A program made the position numbers and the translations under genes. Source: Fomes fomentarius (lineage: Eukaryota; Basidiomycota; Agaricomycetes; Polyporales; Polyporaceae). Taken from it: 64,000 nt of DNA. The stretch lies in contig JABYQN010000009.1 of the NCBI GenBank assembly GCA_022606135.1, positions 2,195,001-2,259,000 on the forward strand, given 5' to 3'. Below are positions 44,808-57,142 of this stretch, piece by piece. Position 1 is the first letter of the stretch. Each line of letters starts with the position of its first letter. Below the pieces are notes generated by a model. It saw only the letters and a program-made list of their open reading frames with translations, had not been told where the DNA came from and did no database searches.

Positions 44808-45734
44808 AGAAGCCGGGGAAAGATAGACTGGTGAAGCCTATCGGTGAGAACATTGTCTCCGCAACGTGTCGGGCAGTCACTAACGTAAAATCAGATAAGG
44901 GGTGAAATTCGGAATGTGCGTTGATATGTGCTAATATTCGGAGAGACGCAGCTCATAGCCCCGGCTTCAACAAAGATAGCGCACTGCAATAGGTGGCCCT
45001 CCAGAATAACTCACCAGCCCGGCGTCAACACGTGCTTCAATAATCGCTGTTCTGGCCCCAATACTCCTGTGCCTGACGACTCAGAGGTCTTCTCAATGTC
45101 AGAGTCTGTCACTGCCATTCAGCGGGTCAGAGTCTTGGTGAGTTGCCGTCACAGCATCCGGAGCATCTACTCATTCATCTGCTCCATAGGGTACCCCAGT
45201 TCACAAACAGTCTGGTTCGCTGTGATCGATGTTCAGATTCATCGTTCTGCTCCGTCATCACTTTAGCTATACATCCGAGTCTCCTATACGATCTATCCAA
45301 CTTCAACTTGAAGAAGGTCATCCAGGTCTACTAATGAGTACTGATGACCAGTGAAGCCTTAATGCCCGGTCAACCCTGAACCCGAGTGAAGCTTGTTACG
45401 TCATAGAAGACTGAGACCGTGAATATAATATTATGGTTGTCCAGTGCTTGAGACGAGTCAGTGGCCAGACAAAGGGGTGGCTTGAAGAGAAGGGAAGGAG
45501 TCCATTCGCTGCCGGCATCGTGCTGTCAGTGGACAGAGCTACTGCGCCTCTATCTCGCAGACACCAGTCCTATGTATCAAACGACTCACAAGTTGGATTG
45601 CCTTAACACGTCATTCGTCACGGTCACAGTAGCGCAGTCACGTGCAGTCACGGAGGACGCGTACCCCATTGTCGCGTCCATGGTCAGTACGCTGCCCAGA
45701 CGCTGCCACTTCCAACTTCCGACTGACCTCCACG
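44808..45734. other. Intergenic, no gene seen
   Basis: Upstream region of RPT6. A short ATG frame at 45097-45138 ends at a GTGAGT donor, but no downstream exon is convincing. Confidence 0.45.
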
Positions 45735-47165
45735 ATGCCCGTAGCCATCAATACCCCCGCACCATCTACAGGGCTCAAGTCCTACTATCAAGCGAAGATT
45801 GAGGCTGCTGAGCTCGAAATAAACCAGAAGACGCAGAACTTGCGTCGTTTAGAAGCACAACGAAATGCTCTCAACGCCCGAGGTACGCCTCCCTTAACGC
45901 AGGAGTCACCGAGGGGCTCTACTTACTCGAGTTATAGTGCGCTTGCTACGGGAAGAACTTCAACTGCTGCACGAACCTGGGAGTTATGTCGGAGAGGTTG
46001 TGAAGGTTATGGGCAAGAACAAAGTGCTGGTAAAAGTACAACCTGAAGGCAAATACAGTACGTCTCCTGCTACTTTGTTCTAAAGCGCACTCGTTTGACT
46101 CCAGTGCAGTCGTCGACTTCGACGCAGAGATTGATGTCGCTTCGCTTACGCCCACATTACGCGTCGCACTCCGCTCGGACTCCTACACAATACACAAGAT
46201 TCTCCCCAACAAGGTCGATCCCCTCGTCTCTCTCATGATGGTAGAGAAGGTTCCGGACAGCACGTACGAGATGGTCGGCGGTCTCGACAAGCAAATCAAG
46301 GAGATCAAAGAGGTCATCGAGTTGCCTGTCAAGCACCCGGAGCTCTTCGAATCGCTTGGTATCGCCCAGCCGAAGGGTGTTCTGCTCTACGGTCCTCCAG
46401 GTACCGGGAAGACGCTGCTCGCGCGAGCTGTGGCACACCACACCGACTGCAAGTTCATTCGTGTATCCGGGTCCGAGTTAGTGCAGAAGTACATTGGTGA
46501 GGGTAGTCGTATGGTCCGCGAGCTCTTCGTCATGGCGCGTGAGCACGCACCCAGTATCATCTTCATGGACGAAATCGACTCCATCGGCAGTTCACGAGGA
46601 GAGAGTGGATCGGGCGGCGGCGATTCGGAGGTACAGCGGACGATGCTCGAGCTGTTGAACCAGTTGGACGGATTTGAGTCCACGAAGAACATCAAGGTCA
46701 TCATGGCCACGAACCGCATAGATATTCTCGACTCTGCCCTGCTCCGACCTGGCCGAATAGACCGTAAGATCGAATTCCCGCCACCGGGTCCGGAGGCGCG
46801 TGTCGCCATCCTCCGCATCCATTCGCGAAAGGTACAGCCGGTTCCCCTCTGTTTAGTGGCCAGCACTCATCAATCATCCGCGCAGATGTCGTTGCAGCGT
46901 GGTATAAACCTTCGCGCACTGGCGGAGAAGATGGGCCAATGTTCGGGTGCGGAGGTCCGTGGTATCTGTACGGAGGCCGGCATGTATGCGCTTCGGGAAC
47001 GTCGGCAACACGTAACTCAGGAGGATTTTGAATTCGCCGTTGCGAAGGTACTTTGTAGTCTTGACATCGTTGCATGTGGTGCCTGTTCTGACGGATTGTC
47101 ACGTTGTTCAGGTCCTCAAGAAGAACCAAGAAGGAAACACCTCTGTCAACAAATTGTTCTCATGA
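45735..47165 (+). CDS. RPT6: 26S proteasome regulatory particle ATPase RPT6
   Basis: Five exons: 45735-45882, 45938-46057, 46110-46831, 46886-47047 and 47112-47165, giving 401 residues, close to the usual 400-405. The N-terminal coiled coil ([20 protein letters not shown]) is followed by the OB-fold ([20 protein letters not shown]). The AAA+ domain has Walker A GPPGTGKT, pore-loop KYIGEG, Walker B IIFMDEID, sensor ATNRID and the double-Arg finger [12 protein letters not shown]. The C-terminus reads VNKLFS. RPT6 sits in the hexameric ATPase ring that unfolds and feeds ubiquitinated substrates into the 20S core. Intron phases are consistent and nothing is missing. It is a single-copy core gene, unlike its duplicated neighbours. 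Confidence 0.96.
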
Positions 47166-47772
47166 TGTGTATACTACTTGGTGTCGGACTTATCGTTATG
47201 TAGTTTTTTCTCTTCTTTCTTTGTTCCTCTCGTAGTCGCACTGGGTGAATAGGCGAGCGAAACGTCCGAGGTACTGTATCCAGCTCCGATACCTTCCCTC
47301 ACTTCGAGAACTGATGTCGTCTATCATCATGATCTGGACGTCCAGATGCCTGCGATCGCAGTATGTTTTCCGCTGCTCGTAGGATCATGGAAGGAGATCG
47401 AAGCCTGGCCTTGGGAAAGACTCCTACTGCGGCCATTCGCGCTAATTGAGTTCATAATCTGGTAGGTACTATAGGAACGATAATCCCTGCGAGTTCGTCA
47501 TCCCTCTCTCTCTCCGCTTGTGTTCGTGTCCTAGATTACCTTTCAGCTTGCTACTTGGGATACTTCGACAGGGAGCATTCGTCGGAAGTTGCAGAAATCT
47601 GGGGTCATGACAATACGCCAAAGTGAGTGTATCTCACGCGGGAACGCCGCACCGTGAATTTGGCTGTCATGTATGCCTGTCATGAGGTCTACCTGGCTCA
47701 TTTAACGACTTAGGATCGTCGGGATCCGCCCCACGGCGTGAGGACCTAGCAATACCAAACCCTCCTGCCTTC
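47166..47772. other. Intergenic, possible 5' exon of the next gene
   Basis: Near 47681 an AG is followed by a stretch similar to the 5' exon edge at about 5478 of the 4.3-5.4 kb paralogue (shared TGGCTCA...ACGACT pattern). It may hold the true N-terminus of the plus-strand membrane protein. Confidence 0.35.
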
Positions 47773-49141
47773 TTGGCCTTCAAGCTCACGCGAGGCGTAA
47801 CTGACAGACACCATGACGCGCTACCTACATCCACCGACATTCCGTCGGACCTGTCCATCTCAGCAAGCGCACCTGTATCCCCGTCGAACTTTGCGTTCAG
47901 CACCATCTCGCATATGACGACGTGCACATCCGCAAAGATTCAATGGGACTATGGCGGTCACGTCAATAGCATTGCACTCCTTATCTCATCTGCATCCGTC
48001 CTCTCTAATTCACAACCTCCAAGCGCGGCGAAGCGCGCCATCGTCTCCCTTCCAATCGCATATGGGCTCGACCCTTCTCAGCATGTCTGGACATGGCCTA
48101 CCGTCAATGTCACCTCGGGCTGGTACATACTGGAAGCCATCGGGCCGGGGATTGCGTCAATGTCGTCAAAGTTCTTCATCGGCAACAGTAAAGACACAGT
48201 GCCTTGCGAATAGCCTCTCCCCTCTCGCACACATCCTTCCTTCACAATCTAGCACATCTGATCATAACACTCCTTCCGTCTCACGCTCCAGCACGAGTTA
48301 CCCAACACGAATCACCACCTCAACTGCGTTGGGCACTGGTCCGGGAAATTCTGCAGTACTGGTCGGCAGTATCTTCGGAGGCGTCATCGTGTTCGCAGCT
48401 GCAGTGTATGCTGCGTATCGCTTCATCATAATACCCCGTCTCCTGTCGCACAACTGCTCTCGCCGCAGTTCCGTAGCGGAATCCAGGAGGCCGAAGGGTG
48501 ACCACAGGTCATCGGCTGCGTCTGTGTCCTCTCTGAGCACGCTGCCTAATGCAGACGCTACGAAACCCGCGGCGAAGCGACCCGACACTGCGGTTACCGT
48601 CACCCCGAAGCTCCGACCTCTTCCTCCAATACCAACCCTATCCCAGATCTCCCCAACACTCTTCTCACCTCCCACAAGTGCTACGGTCACACCTCCGGAC
48701 CCCCTCGATACCTCGCATTCTAGCGCTCCAACGCCACGAGCTGCTACGCTCGCGAAGCTCGACACGAGCGTCGCACCCACCTTCGCACCTTCTCCGCACA
48801 CCACGCCTTTGGCTCGCCGTTCAGGACTTGACCAATCGGATGCTGCATCAAGTTTGTGGGCACGACGCCATAGTGCTGCGAGCTCCTGGAGCGTGGGTGT
48901 TAGCAGGACAGGGTCGCCTGTGCCCTCGTCCGCGACGTCCCAGATGTACCGCATCCGGGACAGCGTGTGGGCGCTTGTGCGATCGCATTCACGGGAAGAA
49001 TTCGTTGATTTGCCTATGCTGCCGCATAGGAAAGCTGCGAGCTTTGATGGGCTGAAGTGGAACGCGGTTGTGACTGTGATACCGGATGTGCCACCACTGC
49101 CGGCGAGGTTTCGCGCGGAGGGGCGGCAGTCTGTGGGGTGA
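47773..49141 (+). pseudogene. Membrane-protein family paralogue with frame change after the ectodomain
   Basis: The ectodomain frame (about 47773-48213) shows CTSAKIQWDY, IALLISSAS, AKRAIVSLPIA, and WTWPTVNVTSGWYILEA, then stops at 48213 just after a Cys. The stalk, transmembrane helix (GSIFGGVIVFAAAVYAAY) and tail (SPVPSSATSQMYRI; further 60 residues) continue in another frame to 49141. A 26-nt GT...AG bridge near 48190-48212 is too short for a normal intron, so a one- or two-base indel or a sequencing error is likely. No good ATG lies at the frame's 5' edge, so an upstream exon is expected. The orientation is mirrored relative to the 37.3-38.8 kb paralogue. Confidence 0.62.
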
Positions 49142-49530
49142 GTAGTTCAAGTTATGGCATGCAGCGTTTGTTTTTTCCTGTCACATATCATCGGAGAGCG
49201 GAGAATGAGGATATACGGAGGTCCATAGTGCGGCATAGTCTTACATACGGAAAGTCGCCCAGCGCCCATAGATTAAGCGCCCGAAATCTGACAGAGCACT
49301 TGAGCTCCATTTCCGACGATGAGCACAATAACGATAGTCACTCCTCTTTTCTTCTTCACTGCAGGCCCGAAATGCTCAAGCGTGAATGTCAACTGTCAGC
49401 AATTCTCATTGCTCGAGCTTCAGGCACTGCAGGATGCTGCGGTAACGCGTGGTTCACTTGAAAAGGCTTTGGATTCTTGGAATGCGTGCGTCATCCTCGA
49501 CTTTCCTACACACACCGGCGTACGACAAGC
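49142..49530. other. Short intergenic region
   Basis: Tandem genes on the plus strand; this probably contains the helicase promoter. No gene seen. Confidence 0.5.
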
Positions 49531-52500
49531 ATGGTGGCTGATACGGTAGACTTCTGCCCCGGGACACTATACGGCGGTGGATGCAATGATCTCTCGTGCT
49601 CCTTTCAACACGATGTCCGAATATGCGACCTCTGCGTCGTGGTTTGCTCCCCTGCGTCGAACTATGACAGCCACATCCAGGGACGGTTACATCTGGCGAA
49701 GTTGCAAGCCGTGTCTGCCACGACCAGGCTTGTGAACGAAAGCGCTAGAAAGTGCATTGTATGCTCTAAGATTGTCTCTGAAATCGCCTGGTCATCCCAT
49801 CTGGCCTCGGAGGATCACAAGAAACAACAGAATCTGGCCGTCCTACGCGCTTCCTACGAACAGTCCGAGGTCAACAAACGCGATGTCACGATATCCCATG
49901 CCGACACCGGCGTCGACCTCGGAGTGGTCAGCCTAGTCCAGGCTACGGAAGGAGTCAGAGTGGATGTGACCGTGTCGACTCAGTCGCCGGCGGGCATCTC
50001 TATCATCCGTACCGAGGTGCGCTCGAGGATTCCAAATCATTCCTCGCTGTGAGTAGATTCCACTCAATCTGACATCACGTACTAACTATCCCTCGCTCAG
50101 CTTCGCGGTATCTACGACTAGCCCGTCGCTGGTCTTGGTCCCGTATCAGCCCCTGCAATACAGCGTCTTCTTCAGACACGCCCTCCATGGCCGTTACGAG
50201 GCGCGCCTCGAATTCACCTTCCAGGCGCCGGGGCAGGACGCCTTTGTGATTGCGCGAAGGTTGCTGGTCGTAGTCAGCAACGCTGCTGAGCGCGACCTTC
50301 TGAAACCTGTCAAGCCTTTCGAGCGCGGCCGCCGTGCTGAGTGGAACCACGAAGCTCCGGTCTTGGTGGGTCAAGCTCCAAAGCTCGGCGACAAAACAAA
50401 TTGGGCTAGAGATCTGCCCCAATACCACATCCCGCCTCCGCTGTTGGATATCCTCAGGGGACGCTCCCCGGAGGAAGTCTTCGCGCAGTTGAAGGATGAG
50501 TATTTCCCGGTGCCACTCTCCCAACCCAACCATGCGCAGTATTTCCAATTCCTACTCTGGATAGAAGAGAATAGGATGGCGTTGGTCCTCCCTCTCGTTA
50601 CCGTCTAGACTGTGAGCTGATAAAATAGTCGTGTAGGGATGATCTGCGTATGTATGACATGGTCGGTGTCGAGTTTGGCCAGAAAGGACGCCTCAATACG
50701 TGAGTACATTTACATTCCACGAAGTGAGGATATTCTTTGCTAACATGGTGGCAGGCTTTATGTCCATGGGCTGGCGGAGAAGAGACCGAGTGTGACAATC
50801 AGTAAGAACAGATGCCGTCTTTGGACAACATTCAACTAACCCGTGGCTTTAGATGACACCATCCTAGCACAGGCCGTCGACGGCGGTCCAACACACAAGG
50901 GTGTAGTGCATGAGATATCGCAAGAGAGGGTTTGTGTACATTTCCATGGGTCGTTCGAAGCTGGACCAGGCCGGCGGTTCAACGTCCGATTTCAACTGAA
51001 TCGGACCTCACTCCGACGAGAGCACCAGGCGCTGTTTGCGCCGACATCTTCATCTCAGCGATTGTTGTTCCCAGTACCGGGTTTCGAGGGCCTTGAGCGT
51101 CCGCTCAGGGCAACCGAAAATGCTATCGCGCTCTTCAATGGCGCAATCGGCGGGAACTTCCCGCAGCTTCGAGCAGTCAAGTCCATCTTGAGTCTCAGAG
51201 CGGGAATGGCGCCTTTCATTGTCTATGGACCGTATGTATCCCGTTCACCTCTGACATGTCACTCACCAACCATATGACGTAGACCCGGTACGGGGAAGAC
51301 TGTGACTATTGTGGAGGCGATCACGCAGATCCTCCACCGAGATCCGAATGCGAGGATAATGGCGTGTGCTCCGAGTAATAGCGCAGCAGATATCCTGGCC
51401 CAACGTCTCTGCGCTAGCAAGTTGACGCCGGATGAGATGTTCCGGTGCAATGCCATATTTCGGGACCCCTCGTCGGTTCCGCCCGAGATCCTCGAATACA
51501 CGTTCCGCAAAGGGCCACTCTTTGGACATCCGTCGCTCAGTCGTCTGGCGAAGTTTAAGGTGATCGTCACTACGTGTATCAATGCATCGTTCGCATACAA
51601 TCTAGGCCTCACCGTCGGACATTTCACGCACATCTTCGTCGACGAAGCCGGGCAGGCATCCGAACCGGAGGTGCTGATTCCAATCAAGCCGCTCTCACTC
51701 GACTCGACGCGCATCATCTTGTCGGGAGACCCGAAGCAGCTTGGGCCAGTGGTCCGCTCAAGTGTCGCACGCGAGTTTGGGCTTGAGAAGAGCTATCTCG
51801 AGCGGCTGATGGAGCGTCCTGTGTACAGTGATGAGCGCGGACGTGGAACTTCGTGAGCAGTTGTATACACTTTCAATCATTGCGTCTTATACTTAGCATA
51901 ACCTGTCAGCTACGTCAAGCTTACGAAGAACTATCGTTCGCATGAGGGTATCATCCACTTCTCGAACGAAAAGTTCTACGATGGGGAGCTCGAGGTTTGT
52001 GGCAACCCCGATACGATCAATGCATACTTGAATTCGCCACAACTGGCGACGCCCCGCTTCCCCGTGGTATTCCATGCGATTTCGGGTAGGAACGATCGTG
52101 AGGCATCATCGCCCTCGTACTTCAACATCGACGAGGCGATTCAGGTCAAGGCGTATGTCGATGCCTTGCTCAAGGACCACCGATTCCCGCTCAGTGAGTT
52201 TGCACAAACTCCTGCAATATGGGAGAAGTAATATTGACACCGGATGACCGCAGAGCAAACCGAGATCGGGGTCATCACTCCGTACCATGCGCAAGTGCGC
52301 AAAATCCGCAGGCTCTTGCGTGAGAACGGCATTATGGAGGTGAAGGTCGGCAGCGTGGAAGAGTTCCAGGGCCAGGTGTGTGGACTGTCTATGGGATCGC
52401 GCAGGGCTTACACACTGAATTGTTGCCCGTCAGGAACGCCGCGTTGTTATCGTCTCGACTGTTCGGAGCAGTGGCGACCTCCTAGCGTACGATGCAAAGT

Positions 52501-52903
52501 TCGCGCTGGGGTTCCTATCGAACGCTCGTAGGTTCAATGGTAAGTCATACTTCGGTGCCCTTCGCGCGTCATGCGGTTGTTCACGCGTTCACCCTCAGTC
52601 GCGATGACCCGGGCCCAGGCGTTGTTGCTCGTCATTGGGGATTCCGCAATTCTCTCCGTCGACCCGCTCTGGAGGGCGTTTATGAACTACGTCTACCTCC
52701 ACAACGGATGGCGAGGGGACGAGCCGACATGGGACGTGAACGCGCCAGTGATCTCGGATGCAGACTACGCCGACGAGCTCCGGGAAGCTATGGCGGCCGA
52801 GATGAATACGGTCATCGCTCAGCAACCCGCTGAAGAGGACATCGAGGCCGAGGCGAACGTCGACCGGAATGTATGGATGAACGAAGACAATACGGACTGG
52901 TAG
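49531..52903 (+). CDS. CCCH/C2H2 zinc-finger MOV10/SDE3-like SF1 RNA helicase (intact)
   Basis: Ten exons: 49531-50048, 50101-50580, 50637-50699, 50755-50801, 50853-51231, 51283-51852, 51910-52193, 52254-52375, 52434-52539 and 52599-52903; 957 residues. Phases match those of the 23.8-27.3 kb gene at every junction, and exons 3, 4, 7, 8 and 9 have identical lengths (63, 47, 284, 122 and 106 nt). The N-terminus has [19 protein letters not shown] (CCCH), [20 protein letters not shown] and CIVCS...HLASEDH (C2H2-like); one finger fewer than the other full copies. Core motifs: [49 protein letters not shown]. The acidic tail ends in NEDNTDW, not RPFQE-x-D. Expected activity: ATP-driven 5'-3' RNA unwinding. 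It is the closest relative of the decayed copies at 16.6 and 28.1 kb. Confidence 0.9.
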
Positions 52904-53515
52904 ACCTGTCGGCGATGTTCAGGGCTAGAGGCTATCTGCGGTGCATTGGAGTCTGAGTGATTCTTGTCTTTGCTTGTATGATCGATTGCTCTTGTAATGC
53001 TTTTTGACTGTTCTGACCATTGAGTGCCAAACTGAAACAACAAGCCACGTCGCACGAAGGCACGACACGATGTCGCGGCAATCTTCAAACTCGATGGGGG
53101 AAGGTGGGTTGGGGTTCTATGATGCTTGTAGGAGTTCATAGCGGTTGACCACTATCGCAGGCGAAGCACCTCGTATTCATCGCCACTGTGCGTGGAAAGC
53201 ATAGTAAGTTAAGTTTTAAGCTCCGAGTTCTAGATGCAGCTTGTATCGATTGCAGGGGCAGCACACCGAGCAACATCGACTCCGCCATATCGTCGAGACT
53301 ACGTGTTGACGGTGTTCGCCCCGGCACAACTTTACGTGCAAGGCTCACACGAGAACACAGTTGGAGTATGAGGAATGGAGGTCTGCCGATATAATGCCAC
53401 GCGTTCGGTGTGCTGCGGTAGGTACTGCCCAAACGAGGGAACGAGTTCTTCGGGTGTGTCCGGCCTCACGACGAACTGAGTTTCTCTCGATGGGGGTCTT
53501 GACTATCTTACCTCC
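52904..53515. other. Intergenic between tandem helicases
   Basis: No supported gene. A plus-strand stretch near 53150-53400 has weak coding character without a complete frame. Confidence 0.4.
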
Positions 53516-56500
53516 ATGCCAGTAGATCTCTCAAAGCTCTGCGCGGAGACACTCTTCGGCGAAGTCCCCTGCACAGTCCCAAACTGCCCACAACGCCGCT
53601 ATCACGCTGCCAGGTTTTGCGATATATGTGCTGCCATATGCTTCTCTCCAAAGGCGTATGCTGCACACGTCGGCGGGAGCACACATAGGAGGAGGACAGA
53701 GGCAGCTGCCAAGGGAGAATATGCGACGTGGATGCACTGCACGGTATGTGACATCCAAGTGCTGGGTTCGACCGTCTGGAAAGAGCACCTTCTGGGCGGC
53801 CCGCATGCCCGCCGGTCTGCACGTCAGGGAGTAGCACCTGAAGACGTCCAGCCCGCACTTCCTCCGGGAGACCGTTACAAACGGTGCGCACTCTGCAAGG
53901 AGGCTGTCCCCAACCAACGCTGGAGCCACCACCTCTTCCACATCGCCCATAAGCGCCGCGAGGAGCATGCATTACTGCGCTCCGTTTTCGAGCGTGCAGA
54001 AGATGACAAGCGTGGCATCACCGTCTCGCACACGGAGTCTGGGCTGGACTTCGGAATCGTCAGCCTCGCCGACGCCACTGAAGGAGTACAGGCTGAAATC
54101 TCTGTCTTGACTACAATTCCTTCCTCCCGCTTCCGCGTCGAGAGGGCGGATGTCTCGGCACCTGTGGCAAGCCATGTTTTACCGTGAGTTTCAAGTCTTA
54201 TAGCTTATAGTGGACATTCTCCATTCTAAGGACCGCAGGTTTTCTATCGTCCTTCCGACGATTGCTGGGACGTACGGGCAAGCACTCCTCATTCCTATCC
54301 GTTTTCGTCATCCCCATCGGGGTCTATTCGAAGCTCGCATCGAACTGGGCATTCAAGTCGATGGTTATGAGACGATTGTCATCACCAGACCTTTGCGAGG
54401 AGTGGTAGGCGAGGCCGCGGCCCGTGAGCTCCTTAGGCCCACCAAAGAGTACGTCCGCCGGCATCATGCACCTTGGCGGAAGAATCGCCCCGTAGTCTCT
54501 GGAGACCGACCGCCCGCACTGGACGCCACGCCGTGGATCAAGAGGCTTACCCGTGCGCGTATCCCAAAGGATCTCGAGAAGATCGTGAAGGAACAGCCCT
54601 TCGCTGAGGTAATCGCACACATCCAACTCAGGTACATGCAGTCTTCGACGCTAGCAAAGGGAAATCATGCCATGACATTCAGAGCTCTGCTATGGATAGA
54701 AGAGATACGGGCCATGTGAGTAGTTCAAATCCTGGTTTCGAGGTCATGACCTTTAAGAGCATTCGTAGCGAGGACCTCCGCCTGTATGATGTCACGGACG
54801 CTCTATTTGTGAGAGAAGGGAGCTTGCACACGTGAGTGACTGTCGTATCGCTCGAGGGAGTGCAGTAAGTAGTCTAAATGTGCAGGACAGGCTGCGTGTT
54901 GAAGGACTTTCTGAGAAACGACCGAGTGTCGTTGTGGGTACGTGAGCTTCGGGTCTGGTATAGGAGTTGTTCACCTGAGTCGTATCACAGGTGACACTAT
55001 CTTGGTACAAAAATCGAGCAACGCAGTTGGCAGGACACATGAAGGTTTCGTCCATACAGTCCGTCTGAACGACATCCGAGTCAGCTTCCATCGATCCTTC
55101 GATGCGATAGGGAAGACCTTCAACGTTTGCTTCCAATTCAATCGTGTTCCTGTTCGGCGACAACATCAAGCCCTCGTTGTCCTCACACCTGCGCGCCAAA
55201 GACTCCTGTTCCCTGAGACGACACAGGGTGGGTTGACGCGTCCTCTGAGTAATACGGGATCACCAATCGACCTATTCAACAATCTCGTTGCGGGGAACCA
55301 GGAGCAACGCCAAGCAGTCGAATCAATTATCAATCTTAGACACGGCGCAGCTCCTTTCGTGATCTTTGGACTGTGAGTACATTGGGACATTGTATTGTCG
55401 TCAGCTTGACTGAGCGTTGTCGCAGACCTGGGACAGGCAAGACGGTCACTGTCGTAGAAGCCATCCGACAGGTTCTCAGCCGTCAGCCCTCTGCGAAGAT
55501 ATTGGCATGTGCTCCTAGCAATAGCGCCGCAGATCTCATCGCGCAACGCCTGACCGTGTTTACGGACAATGAGATGTTCAGATGCAATGCAGCATCGCGC
55601 GATCCCCGCTCCCTCCATGAGGTGCTCTACCCCTACACCCTGAGTCTCGGAGACCATTATGGGTTGCACCCGCTCAAGAAGCTCTCGAGCTTCCGACTGA
55701 CGGTCACCACGTGCGGTAACGCGTCCTTCGCGCACAACGTTGGGATTCCACAAGGACATTACTCCCATATCTTTGTGGACGAGGCAGGCCAGGCTTCGGA
55801 GCCCGAGGTTCTTACGGCTATCTTGGCAATGGCTGGGCCGAATACTGTCGTTGTTCTGGCCGGTGACCCGAACAGCTTGGTCCTGTCATCCGGTCGAGCA
55901 TCGCACGCGAGCTCGGACTAGGTACGAGCTACCTAGAGAGGCTCCTCGAGATGCCCTTGTACAGCTCTGGTACAGGGCGCGGCACGTCGTAGGTTTCAGC
56001 GTTGATTCCAGTGGGACTCCTTGGGTACGTTTGCTAACGAAGTGTTGCATCGATGTAAGGTACATCAAGCTCGTCAAGAACTACCGGTCTCATGAAGCGA
56101 TCCTGCGGTACCCTAACGAGAGGTTCTACGAAGGCGAATTGGAAGCCTGTGGTCCGCATGCACAGATTAATCACTTCATCGGGTCCCCTCAATTGGTGTT
56201 GCCAAAATTTCCCGTAGTGTTCCATGCAGTCTCAGGACAAGACGAGCGCGAGGCCTCGTCCCCCTCATATTTCAACATTGAGGAAGCATCTCAAGTCAAG
56301 GCCTACGTCGAAGCGCTCCTCCAGGACGCGGCGTTCCCCATACGTCAGTCTCTCAGCGCTGACGTGCGGAGGGCAAGAGTTACAATTGACCGCATTCAAC
56401 AGGCCCGGAAGACATCGCAGTCGTCACCCAGTACCACGCTCAAGTTTTGAAGATACGGAAGCTGCTACGCGAAGCAGGCTTGAACGCTGTCACTGTCACC

Positions 56501-57031
56501 AGCGTTGAAAATATACAAGGACAAGTATGTCTACTACAACATTCTTTTCCCATGAGGCAGTACTCACAGATGATGCCAGGAGCGCATGGTCATCATCATG
56601 TCGACGGTGAGGAGCAGCAGAGACCTGCTCTCGTATGACGCCAAGTTCACCCTCGGGTTCGTCTCGAACCCGCGTCGATTCAACGGTACGTGAAGTTACG
56701 ATACTCAGCGCCCTAATAGCTCAATTCCAGTATTCTTGTAGTTGCAGTGACTCGTGCACAAGCCTTGCTCATGATTGTCGGAGACCCCAACGTCCTCTCC
56801 ATCGACCCTCTCTGGCGGGGTTTTATGAACTATATCCATGCGCGTGGCGGATGGCGTGGGGCGCCGCCAGCGTGGGACGTCAATGCTGAGGTAAAGACTG
56901 TGGGTAACTACGCAACGGAGATACGGGAGGCAGCTGCAGTAGAGATGAATGCATTCATGGAAAGGCTGGAAGAAGGTGACGATTTAGAGGGCGGAGCGAA
57001 CTATGACAGACCGTTCCAGGAGACGGACTAA
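53516..57031 (+). pseudogene. MOV10/SDE3-like helicase with a single-base deletion in motif III (copy 7)
   Basis: Ten exons: 53516-54183, 54239-54715, 54769-54831, 54891-54937, 54991-55372, 55426-55988, 56060-56343, 56403-56524, 56580-56685 and 56742-57031. The zinc-finger N-terminus (CPQRRYHAARFCDICAAICF, CTVCD, CALCK with His pairs), motifs Ia [23 protein letters not shown] and VI TRAQALL are present. Motif I is GLPGTGKT and motif V is VENIQGQ. Exon 6 is one base short: near 55872 the expected GDPKQLGP is read as GDPNSLVL, and the frame stops about 20 codons later. Restoring one base would give about 1000 codons with every other exon in frame. It is therefore either very recently inactivated or a sequencing error. 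The last exon ends RPFQETD, as in the left-hand copies, and is tail to tail with GST2. Confidence 0.85.
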
Positions 57032-57142
57032 GCAATACGTATGACTGAGCTGTGCGCATCTATTCTTGACCACATTCTTGACCACTTCGATGTAGGGACA
57101 TTCCGAGTCTTTACAGAGATACAGCGGAACCTCCTATGTCTA

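Noticed and set aside
48298..48954. 218-codon minus-strand frame
   Set aside because: Antisense of the membrane-protein tail, which carries the family motifs on the plus strand.
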